From contig CAJOFM010000001.1 in assembly GCA_905233915.1 (NCBI GenBank), positions 506,554 to 570,553 on the forward strand: DNA of 64,000 bases, in the 5' to 3' direction. The stretch comes from an uncultured Muribaculaceae bacterium. GTDB taxonomy: Bacteria > Bacteroidota > Bacteroidia > Bacteroidales > Muribaculaceae. The position numbers and the translations under genes are program-made. Below the pieces are notes generated by a model. It was not told where the DNA came from. It searched no databases and saw only the letters and a program-made list of their open reading frames with translations. Shown here piece by piece: positions 9,053-16,948 of the stretch. Numbering within the stretch: position 1 is the first letter of the stretch; the number at the start of each line of letters is the position of its first letter.

Positions 9053-9432
9053 ATTTTTAATTTCGAAGGAGAAAATAAACTTAGTGCCGTAGCGTTTTGG
9101 TGTGATTATTTTTTGTGCCTTCAACCGCAAAAATACGCTTTTTTTTTGAGGTAATCCGCAACCCCAAACGACAAATTACCTTCAAATGACTATTTTGTTT
9201 TACAAGTACCTGAATATCAGTATGTTTTGATTTAAAGAATGACCATTGAATGCTAGCCATTTTCCGTAAATCCATTGTAATTTTGCGAGTGAGAGTTAGC
9301 GCATTTTCATTGCTCCAGATCTTTAGAATTATTACTCTAAAGAAATCAAAATTCGGGAATGAAATTGACTGATTATTCAGCGAGGGCTAATCTCAAAAGT
9401 ACAATTGTTTAATCTTTTAAATAGAAACGATC
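9053..9432. other. Divergent intergenic region, 380 bases
   Basis: This AT-rich spacer separates the minus-strand TPR regulator from the plus-strand TonB-type gene. It holds the minus-strand -7 box at 9128-9135. On the plus strand a perfect -7 box TAATTTTG lies at 9278-9285 without a well-spaced -33 partner; it could serve the TonB-type gene with a leader of about 140 bases. A 64-codon open frame at 9081-9275 on the minus strand overlaps the promoter region and has no family likeness, so I do not call it a gene. Confidence 0.5.
9128..9135 (-). promoter_or_regulatory. -7 box upstream of the TPR regulator
   Basis: On the minus strand TATTTTTG matches TAnnTTTG. The nearest TTG upstream (9161-9159) is 23 bases away, slightly long. 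It would give a leader of about 70 bases before the ATG at 9052. Confidence 0.45.
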
Positions 9433-10290
9433 ATGGCAAGAGAAGTTAATTTATCATCGCGTGAATGGTGCGACCTTGTGTTTGAAGGAAAAAACAAGGA
9501 CTTCGGTGCATATGTAATCCGTACCGACTCGCCCAAGCGTCACAACAAAGCTGTCCTGTGGACTCTCATCGGTACCATCATCTTTGGATTGATTACCTTT
9601 GCTTTAGTGAGGGCCAACCAGTACCTTGAAGAGAGAAAACTGGCTGAACGGGGTGAACTGAAGGAAGTGTTCATTGACATTACCGAGGAGACTGATGAAC
9701 CCAAAGCCGAACCTATCGAACAGGAAAAGCCTGAGGTACTTCAAGAAGAAGTATCGAAAACTTATCAGGCAACCGAACTCCAGATTGTCGAGGATCAGAA
9801 TGTTAGGGAGGAAGATGAAATCATGTCTCAAGACGAGCGAATGCAAACCGATGCTATCGCCGGACGTGTTACGAATGCTGAGGGCTCTACAAATCTAAAC
9901 GACTTCAGAGAACAGATTAATGAGGTGGTTATAGAGGAGAAAAAGCCTGTCGAGACGAAACCGGTTGAAGTCTTCACGGCAGTGGAACAGATGCCCCAGT
10001 TCCCTGGCGGAGATGAGGCTTTGCTTAAGTACCTTTCGTCCCACATCAACTACCCGCCCATGGCGGCCGAGAACAATGTTCAGGGCCGTGTCGTCATACA
10101 GTTCGTAGTTGACAAGAACGGTAAGGTGGGTGAGGTGAAGGTCGTTCGCTCGGTGGACAAGGATCTCGACAGGGAGGCGGTTCGCGTCTGCATGTCGCTG
10201 CCCAAGTTCATCCCCGGTCGCCAGAATGGCGTACCTGTGTCAGTATGGTACACTCTGCCCGTTTCATTTAAGCTCCAGGGTACCAATTAA
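9433..10290 (+). CDS. TonB family energy transducer
   Basis: A 285-residue TonB-like protein. The N-terminal cytoplasmic segment (WCDLVFEGKNKDFGAYVIR) is typical of Bacteroidota TonB proteins. One membrane helix (LWTLIGTIIFGLITFALV, about 43-60) follows, then a Glu/Pro-rich periplasmic linker and a C-terminal TonB domain from about residue 190 (MPQFPGGDEALLKYLSSHIN, then GRVVIQFVVDKNGKVG and a strand ending VWYTLPVSFKLQ). Such proteins couple the proton-motive force, through ExbB/ExbD, to TonB-dependent outer-membrane receptors. No exbB, exbD or receptor gene is in this window, so the partner is unknown. Confidence 0.9.
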   Translation: MAREVNLSSREWCDLVFEGKNKDFGAYVIRTDSPKRHNKAVLWTLIGTIIFGLITFALVRANQYLEERKLAERGELKEVFIDITEETDEPKAEPIEQEKPEVLQEEVSKTYQATELQIVEDQNVREEDEIMSQDERMQTDAIAGRVTNAEGSTNLNDFREQINEVVIEEKKPVETKPVEVFTAVEQMPQFPGGDEALLKYLSSHINYPPMAAENNVQGRVVIQFVVDKNGKVGEVKVVRSVDKDLDREAVRVCMSLPKFIPGRQNGVPVSVWYTLPVSFKLQGTN

Positions 10291-10395
10291 TCGATATCTT
10301 CGGTTAAAATCCTGTCGCTGGATAGGCGTCGCATCATGCAGTGCCTATCCAGCTTTCATTTTCAAGTCAGTAAGATGTGGTTTTTATTAAACTTT

Positions 10396-10427
10396 TTTGT
10401 GCGGTTCGGGTCAAAGTTATATCTTTG
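10396..10427 (+). promoter_or_regulatory. Promoter of the Lys/Glu/Ala-rich exported protein gene
   Basis: TTTG at 10396-10399 and TATCTTTG at 10420-10427 are separated by 20 bases, a full match to the Bacteroidota consensus. The predicted start at about 10432 gives a leader of about 40 bases. Confidence 0.75.
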
Positions 10428-10470
10428 CACTATTGAAATATACGTTTAATCTAAAATAGAAACTAGAATT

Positions 10471-11091
10471 ATGAAGAAATTAGTTTTAATGGCAGTGTTG
10501 TTCTGCTTTGCAGCTGCTCCCGCCGCTTTGGCACAGAACTACGAGACACCGACTAACGTAGAACAGATCCAGAAGGATCAGGCTAAGCGTGAAGCCGAGG
10601 CTGCTAAAAAGCAGGCCGAAGCCGCCAAGAAGCAGAAGGACGCTTACAAGGAGCAAGAGAAGAAGGCTAAGGAGGCTAAGAAGGCTGCTGAACAGAAGGA
10701 GAAAGAAGCCAAGAAAGCCGAGAAAGAAGCCAAAAAGAAACAAAAAGAGGCTGAAAAGCGCGAGAAAGCCCGCGAGAAGTACAACAAGGCCGTTGATAAG
10801 CTGAAAGAGGCCGAGAAAAAGAAAGAGGCAGCTCAGAAAGCTTACGGCGAGATGCCTGAGAAGCAGATGCGCGAGAAAACCAAACTCGAAGAAAAGCATG
10901 CCAAGGCTGAGTCCAAGGGTCTTACCGACGATAAGCGCCTGAAACAAGACGGCGAGAAGCTGAAACTCGACGAGAAGCACGCCAAGCAGAACGTCAAGGC
11001 TCAGCAGAACCTCGAGAAGTCCATCAAGAACTACGACAAGGCTGTCGAGAACCTTGAGAAGGCCAAGAAGGAGATGGATAAATACAATTAA
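10471..11091 (+). CDS. Exported Lys/Glu/Ala-rich coiled-coil protein
   Basis: The 206-residue product has a clear signal peptide (MKKLVLMAVLFCFAAAPAAL, then AQ; cleavage after about residue 21). The rest is almost entirely a charged helix of Lys, Glu, Ala and Gln with heptad-like repeats (KKAKEAKKAAEQKEKEAKKA is representative), predicted to form a long periplasmic coiled coil. It resembles the middle of TolA in composition, but no membrane anchor or TolA C-terminal domain is present. It has its own strong promoter and a strong terminator, so it is a single-gene unit after the TonB-type gene. Function is unknown. Confidence 0.8.
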   Translation: MKKLVLMAVLFCFAAAPAALAQNYETPTNVEQIQKDQAKREAEAAKKQAEAAKKQKDAYKEQEKKAKEAKKAAEQKEKEAKKAEKEAKKKQKEAEKREKAREKYNKAVDKLKEAEKKKEAAQKAYGEMPEKQMREKTKLEEKHAKAESKGLTDDKRLKQDGEKLKLDEKHAKQNVKAQQNLEKSIKNYDKAVENLEKAKKEMDKYN

Positions 11092-11140
11092 TCATTGTAG
11101 TACCGAGAGGTCTTCTCACTCTACTGTTAAATGAAAACTT

Positions 11141-11175
11141 AAAAGGAGGTCAGCGCGATATGCTGGCCTCCTTTT
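11141..11175 (+). terminator. Terminator of the coiled-coil protein gene
   Basis: AAAAGGAGGTCAGC (11141-11154) pairs with GCTGGCCTCCTTTT (11162-11175) around a 7-base loop, with one G-T wobble. The ends form the A-run/T-run of a rho-independent terminator about 50 bases after the stop codon. Confidence 0.8.
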
Positions 11176-11274
11176 GTTATGTTTATCCTACTCTCATGAT
11201 AGTGAACTTGAAATAACACCAATTCTTTTATTAACTATTAACTCTTAACTGTTAACTCATAACCAAAAAATGCC

Positions 11275-11282
11275 TAACTTTG
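11275..11282 (+). promoter_or_regulatory. -7 box of the tgt promoter
   Basis: TAACTTTG matches TAnnTTTG. A weak GTTA stands where the -33 TTG would be. The implied leader to the tgt ATG at 11309 is about 20 bases. Confidence 0.5.
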
Positions 11283-11308
11283 CACGGTTTTTTAGAATCA
11301 GACTCTGA

Positions 11309-12439
11309 ATGGACTATCAACTCATAGCAACACCCGAAGGCACTAACGCCCGCGCAGGAATCATAACGACCGACCATGGTCAGATTGAGACCCCTATTTT
11401 CATGCCTGTGGGAACAGTAGGTGCTGTCAAGGCTGTACACATGACCGAGCTGCGCGATGATATCAAGGCGCAAATTATTCTGGGCAACACCTATCACCTG
11501 TACTTGCGCCCTGGCATGGATATCATCGAGCGGGCCGGAGGCTTGCACAAATTCAACAGTTGGGACCGCCCCATCTTGACCGACAGTGGCGGTTTCCAGG
11601 TTTTTTCGTTGGCTGAGAACCGCAAGCTCACAGACGAGGGCGTGACCTTCCGCAGCCATATCGATGGCAGCAAACATCTGTTCACGCCTGAGAAGGTGGT
11701 TGACATTGAGCGCACCATTGGCAGCGACATTATGATGGCCCTTGATGAGTGCCCTCCCGGTACCAGCGACTACAATTATGCCCGCAAGTCATTGACTCTG
11801 ACTCACAATTGGCTTGCCCGCGGCTGGAAACACTTCAAAAACACTCAGCCTCGCTATGGCCACAGCCAAGCTTATTTCCCTATCGTTCAGGGTTGTGTCT
11901 ATAAGGACCTGCGTCAAGAGTCTTCCAAGTTTGTTGCCGATCTGGGTGCCGATGGTAACGCCATTGGCGGACTTGCCGTAGGCGAACCCACCGAGGTGAT
12001 GTATGAGATGATAGAGATTGTCAACGACATCCTGCCTCAGGACCGTCCCCGCTACTTGATGGGTGTCGGTACTCCTGCCAACATTCTCGAGGCTATTGAC
12101 CGTGGTGTGGATATGATGGACTGTGTGATGCCCACCCGCAATGGCCGCAACGGCATGCTCTTCACCCGACACGGCATTATGAACATGCGCAACAAGAAGT
12201 GGGCCGATGATTTCTCGCCCTTGCAGGAAGATGGCCCCTCGATTGTTGACCAGATGTATAGCAAAGCCTACGTGCGCCACTTGTTTATTGCCCAGGAGAT
12301 TCTGGCCATGCAGATTGCCAGCATCCACAACCTGGCCTTCTACCTGTGGCTCGTGGGCGAGGCTCGCAGACACATCATTGCCGGCGATTTCCCTGCATGG
12401 AAGAAACTGATGCTTCACGATGTGCAGGTAAGGCTTTAG
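11309..12439 (+). CDS. tgt: Queuine/preQ1 tRNA-ribosyltransferase
   Basis: Tgt (376 residues) exchanges guanine-34 of Asp, Asn, His and Tyr tRNAs for the queuosine precursor preQ1. Family motifs are intact: ILGNTYHLYLRPG, LTDSGGFQVFSLA (substrate pocket), GGLAVGEP and the nucleophile region GVDMMDCVMPTRNGRNG. The usual C-terminal zinc ligands (CxCxxC) are absent: the segment between FSPLQED and YSKAYVRH reads GPSIVDQM without cysteine. I recall the same lack of cysteines in Bacteroides Tgt, so it looks lineage-specific rather than damage. The gene lies 10 bases before the LptF/G permease gene and probably shares its transcript. Confidence 0.94.
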   Translation: MDYQLIATPEGTNARAGIITTDHGQIETPIFMPVGTVGAVKAVHMTELRDDIKAQIILGNTYHLYLRPGMDIIERAGGLHKFNSWDRPILTDSGGFQVFSLAENRKLTDEGVTFRSHIDGSKHLFTPEKVVDIERTIGSDIMMALDECPPGTSDYNYARKSLTLTHNWLARGWKHFKNTQPRYGHSQAYFPIVQGCVYKDLRQESSKFVADLGADGNAIGGLAVGEPTEVMYEMIEIVNDILPQDRPRYLMGVGTPANILEAIDRGVDMMDCVMPTRNGRNGMLFTRHGIMNMRNKKWADDFSPLQEDGPSIVDQMYSKAYVRHLFIAQEILAMQIASIHNLAFYLWLVGEARRHIIAGDFPAWKKLMLHDVQVRL

Positions 12440-12449
12440 GTTACTAGGA

Positions 12450-13673
12450 ATGGAAGAAGAACTCAAGAACATAGAGCAGATTGAGAATTCAGAAATCTCA
12501 GAGAATTCAGAATTCTCACAAAACGTGGAGGTTTCGGAAGTCACTGAGAACGCTACTGTTTCCCTGCCCGAGCCTGATACACGCAAGCGCTACCCGTGGT
12601 ATTACGTGAAGCGCTTCGATCGCTACATCATCAAGAAATTCCTGGGTACATTCTTCTTTGCCATTCTGTTGCTGTTTGCCATCGTGGTGATGTTCGACAT
12701 CAATGAGAAGCTTGATGCCGTGCTCACAGCACCCTGGAAGGCGACCGTCTTCCAGTATTTCATGAACTTCCTGCCCTTTGTTCTCAGCCAGTTCAGCCCG
12801 TTGTTCACCTTTATTGCGGTGATTTTCTTTACCTCGCGTCTTGCCGACCGCAGTGAGATCATCGCTATGCTTTCCAATGGCATCAGTTTCTACCGTTTGA
12901 CCATTCCTTACTTGTTCTCGGCGGCGGTCATCGCCCTGGGCAGTTACTTGCTGGCGGCATACATCATTCCGCCTGCCAATGTCGAGCGTATTGCCTATAC
13001 CAACAAGTGGGTCAAGAACAAGGAAGTGATCTATGGTGATAACATTCAGCTTCAGGTCAAGCCTGGAGTGATGGCCTATATGTCACGTTATGACAATACC
13101 ACTCGCAGTGGGTTCCGTTTCTCCCTTGAAGAGTTTGATGGCAATACCCTCAAGTCCCGTCTCACGGCCGAGACCATCAAGTATGACTCGGTGGGCCTGT
13201 GGACCGTGCGTAATTATGTCATCCGTGATTTCAAGGGTCTGAAAGAGACAATGACCAAGGGCAATGTGATGGATACTCTGCTCAACATCGACCCGCGCGA
13301 TTTCCTTATCTCTAAGAATGATGAACAGACCATGACCTCACCCGAGCTTAAGGAGTACATCAACAAGCAAAAAGCTCGAGGGGTCGCCAATATCAAGAAT
13401 TTCGAAATTGAATACGAGCGGCGCATTGCCATGACTGCTGCCGCCTTTATCCTCACTATTATAGGCTTGTCACTCTCGTCACGCAAGGTGAGAGGTGGCA
13501 TCGGCCTGAACATCGGTCTGGGCCTATTGCTCAGTTTCTCTTATATCTTGTTCATGACGGTAACCTCGACGTTTGCCGTCTCGGGTTATACCAGTCCCCG
13601 CGTGGCGATGTGGATTCCCAACTTTGTGTATATCATTATCGCAGCCGTGCTCTACTATCGGGCATCACGGTAG
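12450..13673 (+). CDS. LptF/LptG family permease (lipopolysaccharide export)
   Basis: A 407-residue YjgP/YjgQ-family protein, the inner-membrane permease half of the Lpt exporter that lifts lipopolysaccharide towards the outer membrane. After a hydrophilic N-terminal extension of about 50 residues rich in Glu, Asn and Ser (IEQIENSEISENSEFSQ), the conserved start YIIKKFLGTFFFAILLLFAI appears, followed by the usual arrangement of helices 1-3, a periplasmic beta domain (about 190-310) and three C-terminal helices. The coding sequence of the extension has short internal repeats around GAATTCAGAA. LptF and LptG cannot be separated with certainty by eye. Confidence 0.88.
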   Translation: MEEELKNIEQIENSEISENSEFSQNVEVSEVTENATVSLPEPDTRKRYPWYYVKRFDRYIIKKFLGTFFFAILLLFAIVVMFDINEKLDAVLTAPWKATVFQYFMNFLPFVLSQFSPLFTFIAVIFFTSRLADRSEIIAMLSNGISFYRLTIPYLFSAAVIALGSYLLAAYIIPPANVERIAYTNKWVKNKEVIYGDNIQLQVKPGVMAYMSRYDNTTRSGFRFSLEEFDGNTLKSRLTAETIKYDSVGLWTVRNYVIRDFKGLKETMTKGNVMDTLLNIDPRDFLISKNDEQTMTSPELKEYINKQKARGVANIKNFEIEYERRIAMTAAAFILTIIGLSLSSRKVRGGIGLNIGLGLLLSFSYILFMTVTSTFAVSGYTSPRVAMWIPNFVYIIIAAVLYYRASR

Positions 13674-13748
13674 CCCTTAGTGCTATGTTGGTGGGTTGAA
13701 AGCAAAATACGACCCAGGTGCCCTTGTGGTCTATGGGCAATCTTATCA

Positions 13749-13798
13749 GCAAGCCTTGTGTATCTCATCGTGAGAGCGCAGGGCTTGCGTTTTTTTTA
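13749..13798 (+). terminator. Terminator after tgt-lptF/G
   Basis: GCAAGCCTTG (13749-13758) pairs with CAGGGCTTGC (13779-13788) with one wobble, followed by a run of eight T at about 13790-13797. Two smaller hairpins precede it in the 3' untranslated region (13695-13750). Confidence 0.75.
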
Positions 13799-13870
13799 CG
13801 TTTTGTTATCTGGGAAGTGCAAAAAAGTTAAAAAAGAAATAATTTGTCTGTGATTTAAAATATTTTGCAT

Positions 13871-13914
13871 TATATTTGCAAGTTGATTAGTTGTTAGCGA
13901 AAAGCTAACAATTA
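13871..13914 (+). promoter_or_regulatory. -7 box and 5' leader hairpin of the thiol cluster
   Basis: TATATTTG at 13871-13878 is a perfect -7 box; TTTG at 13843-13846 is 24 bases upstream, slightly long. Directly after it, TTGTTAGC (13891-13898) and GCTAACAA (13904-13911) form a perfect hairpin with a GAAAA loop. This would sit near the 5' end of the transcript and could stabilise the message. Confidence 0.55.
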
Positions 13915-13969
13915 AAAACTGAAAACAGATAACCGAAAACAGGTAACTAAAAACTTTTTTATTTAGATA

Positions 13970-14464
13970 ATGATGAAACAATTATTTTTTTGTGTGATTG
14001 TTTGCGTGTTGGCAGGCTGTGGTGTGGCACAGGCTCAACTGCCTAGTGTGATGCTCAAGAACATCGATGGCACGACAGTGCAGAGCGAGACGCTCAATAA
14101 CGATGGTAAGCCATTTATTATCGACTTCTTCGCCACATGGTGCAAGCCGTGCAATCGTGAGCTGTCAGCTATAGCAGAGGTTTACGAGGATTGGCAAGAA
14201 GAAACCGGTGTTAAGATTTTTGCCGTTAGTATCGACCAGGCCCAGAATATCCACAAGGTGAAACCGCTTGTGGACCAGAATGAATGGGAATATGAGGTTC
14301 TGCTTGATCCTAACAGTGACTTACTCAAGGCCCTGGGTGGCCAGATGATACCCTTTGTCGTTGTAGTTGACGGTAACGGAAATGTCGTGAGCAAGCACAG
14401 CGGTTATACCGATGGCGCCGAAAATGAACTCATCGAGGAAGTTCGCGGTTTGATTGCCAACTAA
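13970..14464 (+). CDS. TlpA/ResA-like thioredoxin-fold protein
   Basis: A 164-residue exported protein with a thioredoxin fold. The signal is MMKQLFFCVIVCVLAGCGVA; LAGC could be a lipobox, or signal peptidase I could cut after AQA. The active site is FFATWCKPCNREL (CxPC), and the cis-proline region GGQMIPFVVVVDGNG is present. TlpA/ResA proteins reduce or exchange disulfides in the periplasm, for example during cytochrome c maturation or peroxide defence. The gene opens a five-gene plus-strand cluster that also encodes two Omp28-type CxxC proteins, suggesting a shared envelope thiol role (inference). Confidence 0.85.
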   Translation: MMKQLFFCVIVCVLAGCGVAQAQLPSVMLKNIDGTTVQSETLNNDGKPFIIDFFATWCKPCNRELSAIAEVYEDWQEETGVKIFAVSIDQAQNIHKVKPLVDQNEWEYEVLLDPNSDLLKALGGQMIPFVVVVDGNGNVVSKHSGYTDGAENELIEEVRGLIAN

Positions 14465-14481
14465 TCAGATAAAAATCTTAC

Positions 14482-16131
14482 ATGAACCGCATTGCATCTG
14501 TCACGCTTATTGCCCTCTCTTTTCTCATGGTGTTGCCAGCATGGTCACAGGTGACACTGAGCGGTAGCATCCAGAGTGATGTACTTATTCCGCAGGATGA
14601 TGAAAAAATCGGCACTGAGCACTACAAGGACTGGGCACTGACCAATACCTATGTGGACCTGAAATTAGGTAGCAAGTATGTTGAGGCTGGCACTCGATTT
14701 GAGTTCCTGGAATACCCCCTGCCTGGTTATGAACCTGAATTCAAGGGATGGGGAGTGCCTCATTTCTATGTGAAAGGTCATTACAAAAATGTTGAGCTCA
14801 CTGCTGGTGACTTTTATGAGCAGTTTGGGTCAGGATTTGTGCTGCGCACCTATGAGGAGCGTTCACTCGGAATTGACAATGCCCTGCGTGGTGGACGTTT
14901 GAAATATACGCCGGTCGAAGGCGTGACATTGAAGGCGTTGTCAGGCAAGCAGCGATGCTATTGGAATCACAACGATGCCCTTGTCAGTGGCGTTGACCTG
15001 GAAGTGGGGCTTGATCAGTTCATCAAGTCGCTTGAGAGTCATGACACACACATCACGTTGGGCGGCTCATGGGTCAACAAGCATGAGGATGCCGACGACG
15101 ATGCCATCTTTATCGATGCGACACACAAGTTGAAACTCCCAAAATTTGTGAACGCATGGGATGCCCGCATCAATTTGATGCACAAGGGCTTTAACATCTT
15201 GGCTGAGTATGCCCAAAAAAGCCAAGATCCGTCATTTGACAATGGATATCATTATGGTAAGGGTAATGTGGCTATGCTCAGTGCATCCTATTCCCGCAAG
15301 GGTATGAGCGCATTGCTGCAGGCTAAACGCAGCGAGAACATGTCGTTCCGCAGTCGTCGCAGCATGAGCGGGACATCAAGTTTCATCAATCATTTACCGG
15401 CATTTACCCATGATCAGACTTATGCGTTGGCGGCCCAGTATCCCTATGCCACGCAGCTCAATGGCGAGTGGGCATTCCAGGCCGAGTTTGGCTATTCTTT
15501 CAAGAAAGGGACCACACTTGGTGGTAAATATGGCACCAAGGTGAAGCTCAATGTTTCCCATGTGCGAGGCATTGATGATGACTTCGAGCTTAAGAATCCG
15601 GTTGTCAGTGAGCGCTTGATGGGGAGTGACGGTTACAAGTCCAGTTTCTTCAAGATGGGCGAGACTTATTACCAAGATATCGACGTCCAGATTGAAAAGC
15701 GGTTCACCCGTGATTTCCTGCTCAATTTCATGTACATGAATGAGCGATACAACATGACGGTTATCGAGGGACATGGCGGCATGATTAATAGTAACATTTT
15801 TATAGCCGACGGTAAGTACAAGTTCTCGCCAAAATTGACCTTACGCTGCGAGCTGCAGTACCAGTTCTGCGATGGAGACGATGGTGATTGGGCATTCGGA
15901 CTTGCTGAGCTCTCATGGGCGCCTCACTGGATGTTTACAGTGAGTGATATGTGGAATTGTGGTGAAACCAAGGTACATTATTATCAGGCGCTGGTCACCT
16001 ATAGTCTCAAGTCGCACCGCATCCAGGCCGGATATGGCCGCACCGATGCCGGCTTTAACTGCTCTGGCGGTGTGTGCCGCTGGGTGCCTGCCACAAGAGG
16101 TTTCACATTCTCCTATAATTACAGTTTCTAA
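14482..16131 (+). CDS. DUF6029 family exported protein
   Basis: The 549-residue product has a signal peptide (MNRIASVTLIALSFLMVLPA, cut after about WSQ). The mature protein is dominated by alternating strands rich in Tyr, Phe and Gly (VEAGTRFEFLEYPLPGYEPE, DFYEQFGSGFVLRTYEERSL), consistent with an outer-membrane beta barrel. It ends in Phe (TFSYNYSF), as barrels usually do. The conserved N-terminal part is recognisable as DUF6029, a Bacteroidota family without known function. It is 17 bases after the TlpA-like gene and 3 bases before the Omp28-like gene, so all are likely translated from one message. Confidence 0.8.
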   Translation: MNRIASVTLIALSFLMVLPAWSQVTLSGSIQSDVLIPQDDEKIGTEHYKDWALTNTYVDLKLGSKYVEAGTRFEFLEYPLPGYEPEFKGWGVPHFYVKGHYKNVELTAGDFYEQFGSGFVLRTYEERSLGIDNALRGGRLKYTPVEGVTLKALSGKQRCYWNHNDALVSGVDLEVGLDQFIKSLESHDTHITLGGSWVNKHEDADDDAIFIDATHKLKLPKFVNAWDARINLMHKGFNILAEYAQKSQDPSFDNGYHYGKGNVAMLSASYSRKGMSALLQAKRSENMSFRSRRSMSGTSSFINHLPAFTHDQTYALAAQYPYATQLNGEWAFQAEFGYSFKKGTTLGGKYGTKVKLNVSHVRGIDDDFELKNPVVSERLMGSDGYKSSFFKMGETYYQDIDVQIEKRFTRDFLLNFMYMNERYNMTVIEGHGGMINSNIFIADGKYKFSPKLTLRCELQYQFCDGDDGDWAFGLAELSWAPHWMFTVSDMWNCGETKVHYYQALVTYSLKSHRIQAGYGRTDAGFNCSGGVCRWVPATRGFTFSYNYSF

Positions 16132-16134
16132 ACG

Positions 16135-16932
16135 ATGAAAAAGATATATCTATTGATATGGACATTGGCTGCGGTACTACTCACTGCTTGTGATGAGGTG
16201 CCCGTTGAGGAGCGTCTATCCTATGTGGAACCACCCGAGGTGGGTCGTGCTGTCCTCATCGAGGACTACACAGGCCAGTACTGCGTGAATTGCCCTCGTG
16301 CCACCGAGGAGATTGAACGGCTTGTGGAACAGTATGGCGACTCGGTCGTGATAGCCGTGGCAATCCATTCGGGGCCTTTCGGTAAGCAGAAAGGGGAACC
16401 CTCACCGCTCTTTACCGAGGTGGGCGATATGTACTTCAGCAAGTGGGGCCTTTCGGCACAGCCCGTTGGACTAGTGGACAGGTTATTTGGCTCTATGGCA
16501 TTCAGCTACACCGATTGGGGCGCAGGCGTGAACTATGAGATTGCTTCTAAAGCTCCCGTAGCGTTCCAGACGGCAATAGATTATGACGACGAGAGCCGTC
16601 AAGCGTCTATCGAGGTGCAGACAATCGGTTTGGACTCGGCGCTGGTGAGTGGCAAATTGCAGGTGTGGCTCATCGAGGACAATATTGATAGCTTCCAGTA
16701 CATGCCTGATGGGTCAGTCAATGACCACTACAACCACATGCACGTGTTTAGAGCCAGTGTAAACGACCCTTGGGGTGATGACGTGAGTGTCAATCATGGT
16801 GAAGTGGCCATAAGGAACTATAATTTCACCTTGAATTCAGCATGGGTGCCTGAAAACTGCGCCTTGGTCACATTCCTTTACGATGATGATGGCGTGAGGC
16901 AGGTGTCTAAAACGAAATTGATTAACAACTAA
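16135..16932 (+). CDS. Omp28-type lipoprotein with thioredoxin-like CxxC motif
   Basis: A 265-residue lipoprotein (MKKIYLLIWTLAAVLLTAC, lipid Cys at 19). The N-terminal half has the Omp28/thioredoxin-like signature VLIEDYTGQYCVNCPRATEE with a CVNC motif, followed by the helix and strand order of a thioredoxin fold. Omp28 was described as an outer-membrane protein of Porphyromonas gingivalis; its biochemical role is unclear. The C-terminal part is beta-rich, with HMHVFRASVNDPWGDDV. Placement between DUF6029 and the dockerin-tailed gene, in a cluster with another CxxC protein, suggests a surface thiol or maturation role (inference). Confidence 0.82.
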   Translation: MKKIYLLIWTLAAVLLTACDEVPVEERLSYVEPPEVGRAVLIEDYTGQYCVNCPRATEEIERLVEQYGDSVVIAVAIHSGPFGKQKGEPSPLFTEVGDMYFSKWGLSAQPVGLVDRLFGSMAFSYTDWGAGVNYEIASKAPVAFQTAIDYDDESRQASIEVQTIGLDSALVSGKLQVWLIEDNIDSFQYMPDGSVNDHYNHMHVFRASVNDPWGDDVSVNHGEVAIRNYNFTLNSAWVPENCALVTFLYDDDGVRQVSKTKLINN

Positions 16933-16948
16933 AAAACCTATATTAACA

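Noticed and set aside
9081..9275. 64-codon minus-strand open frame
   Set aside because: It overlaps the TPR gene's promoter region, has no start context and resembles no family.
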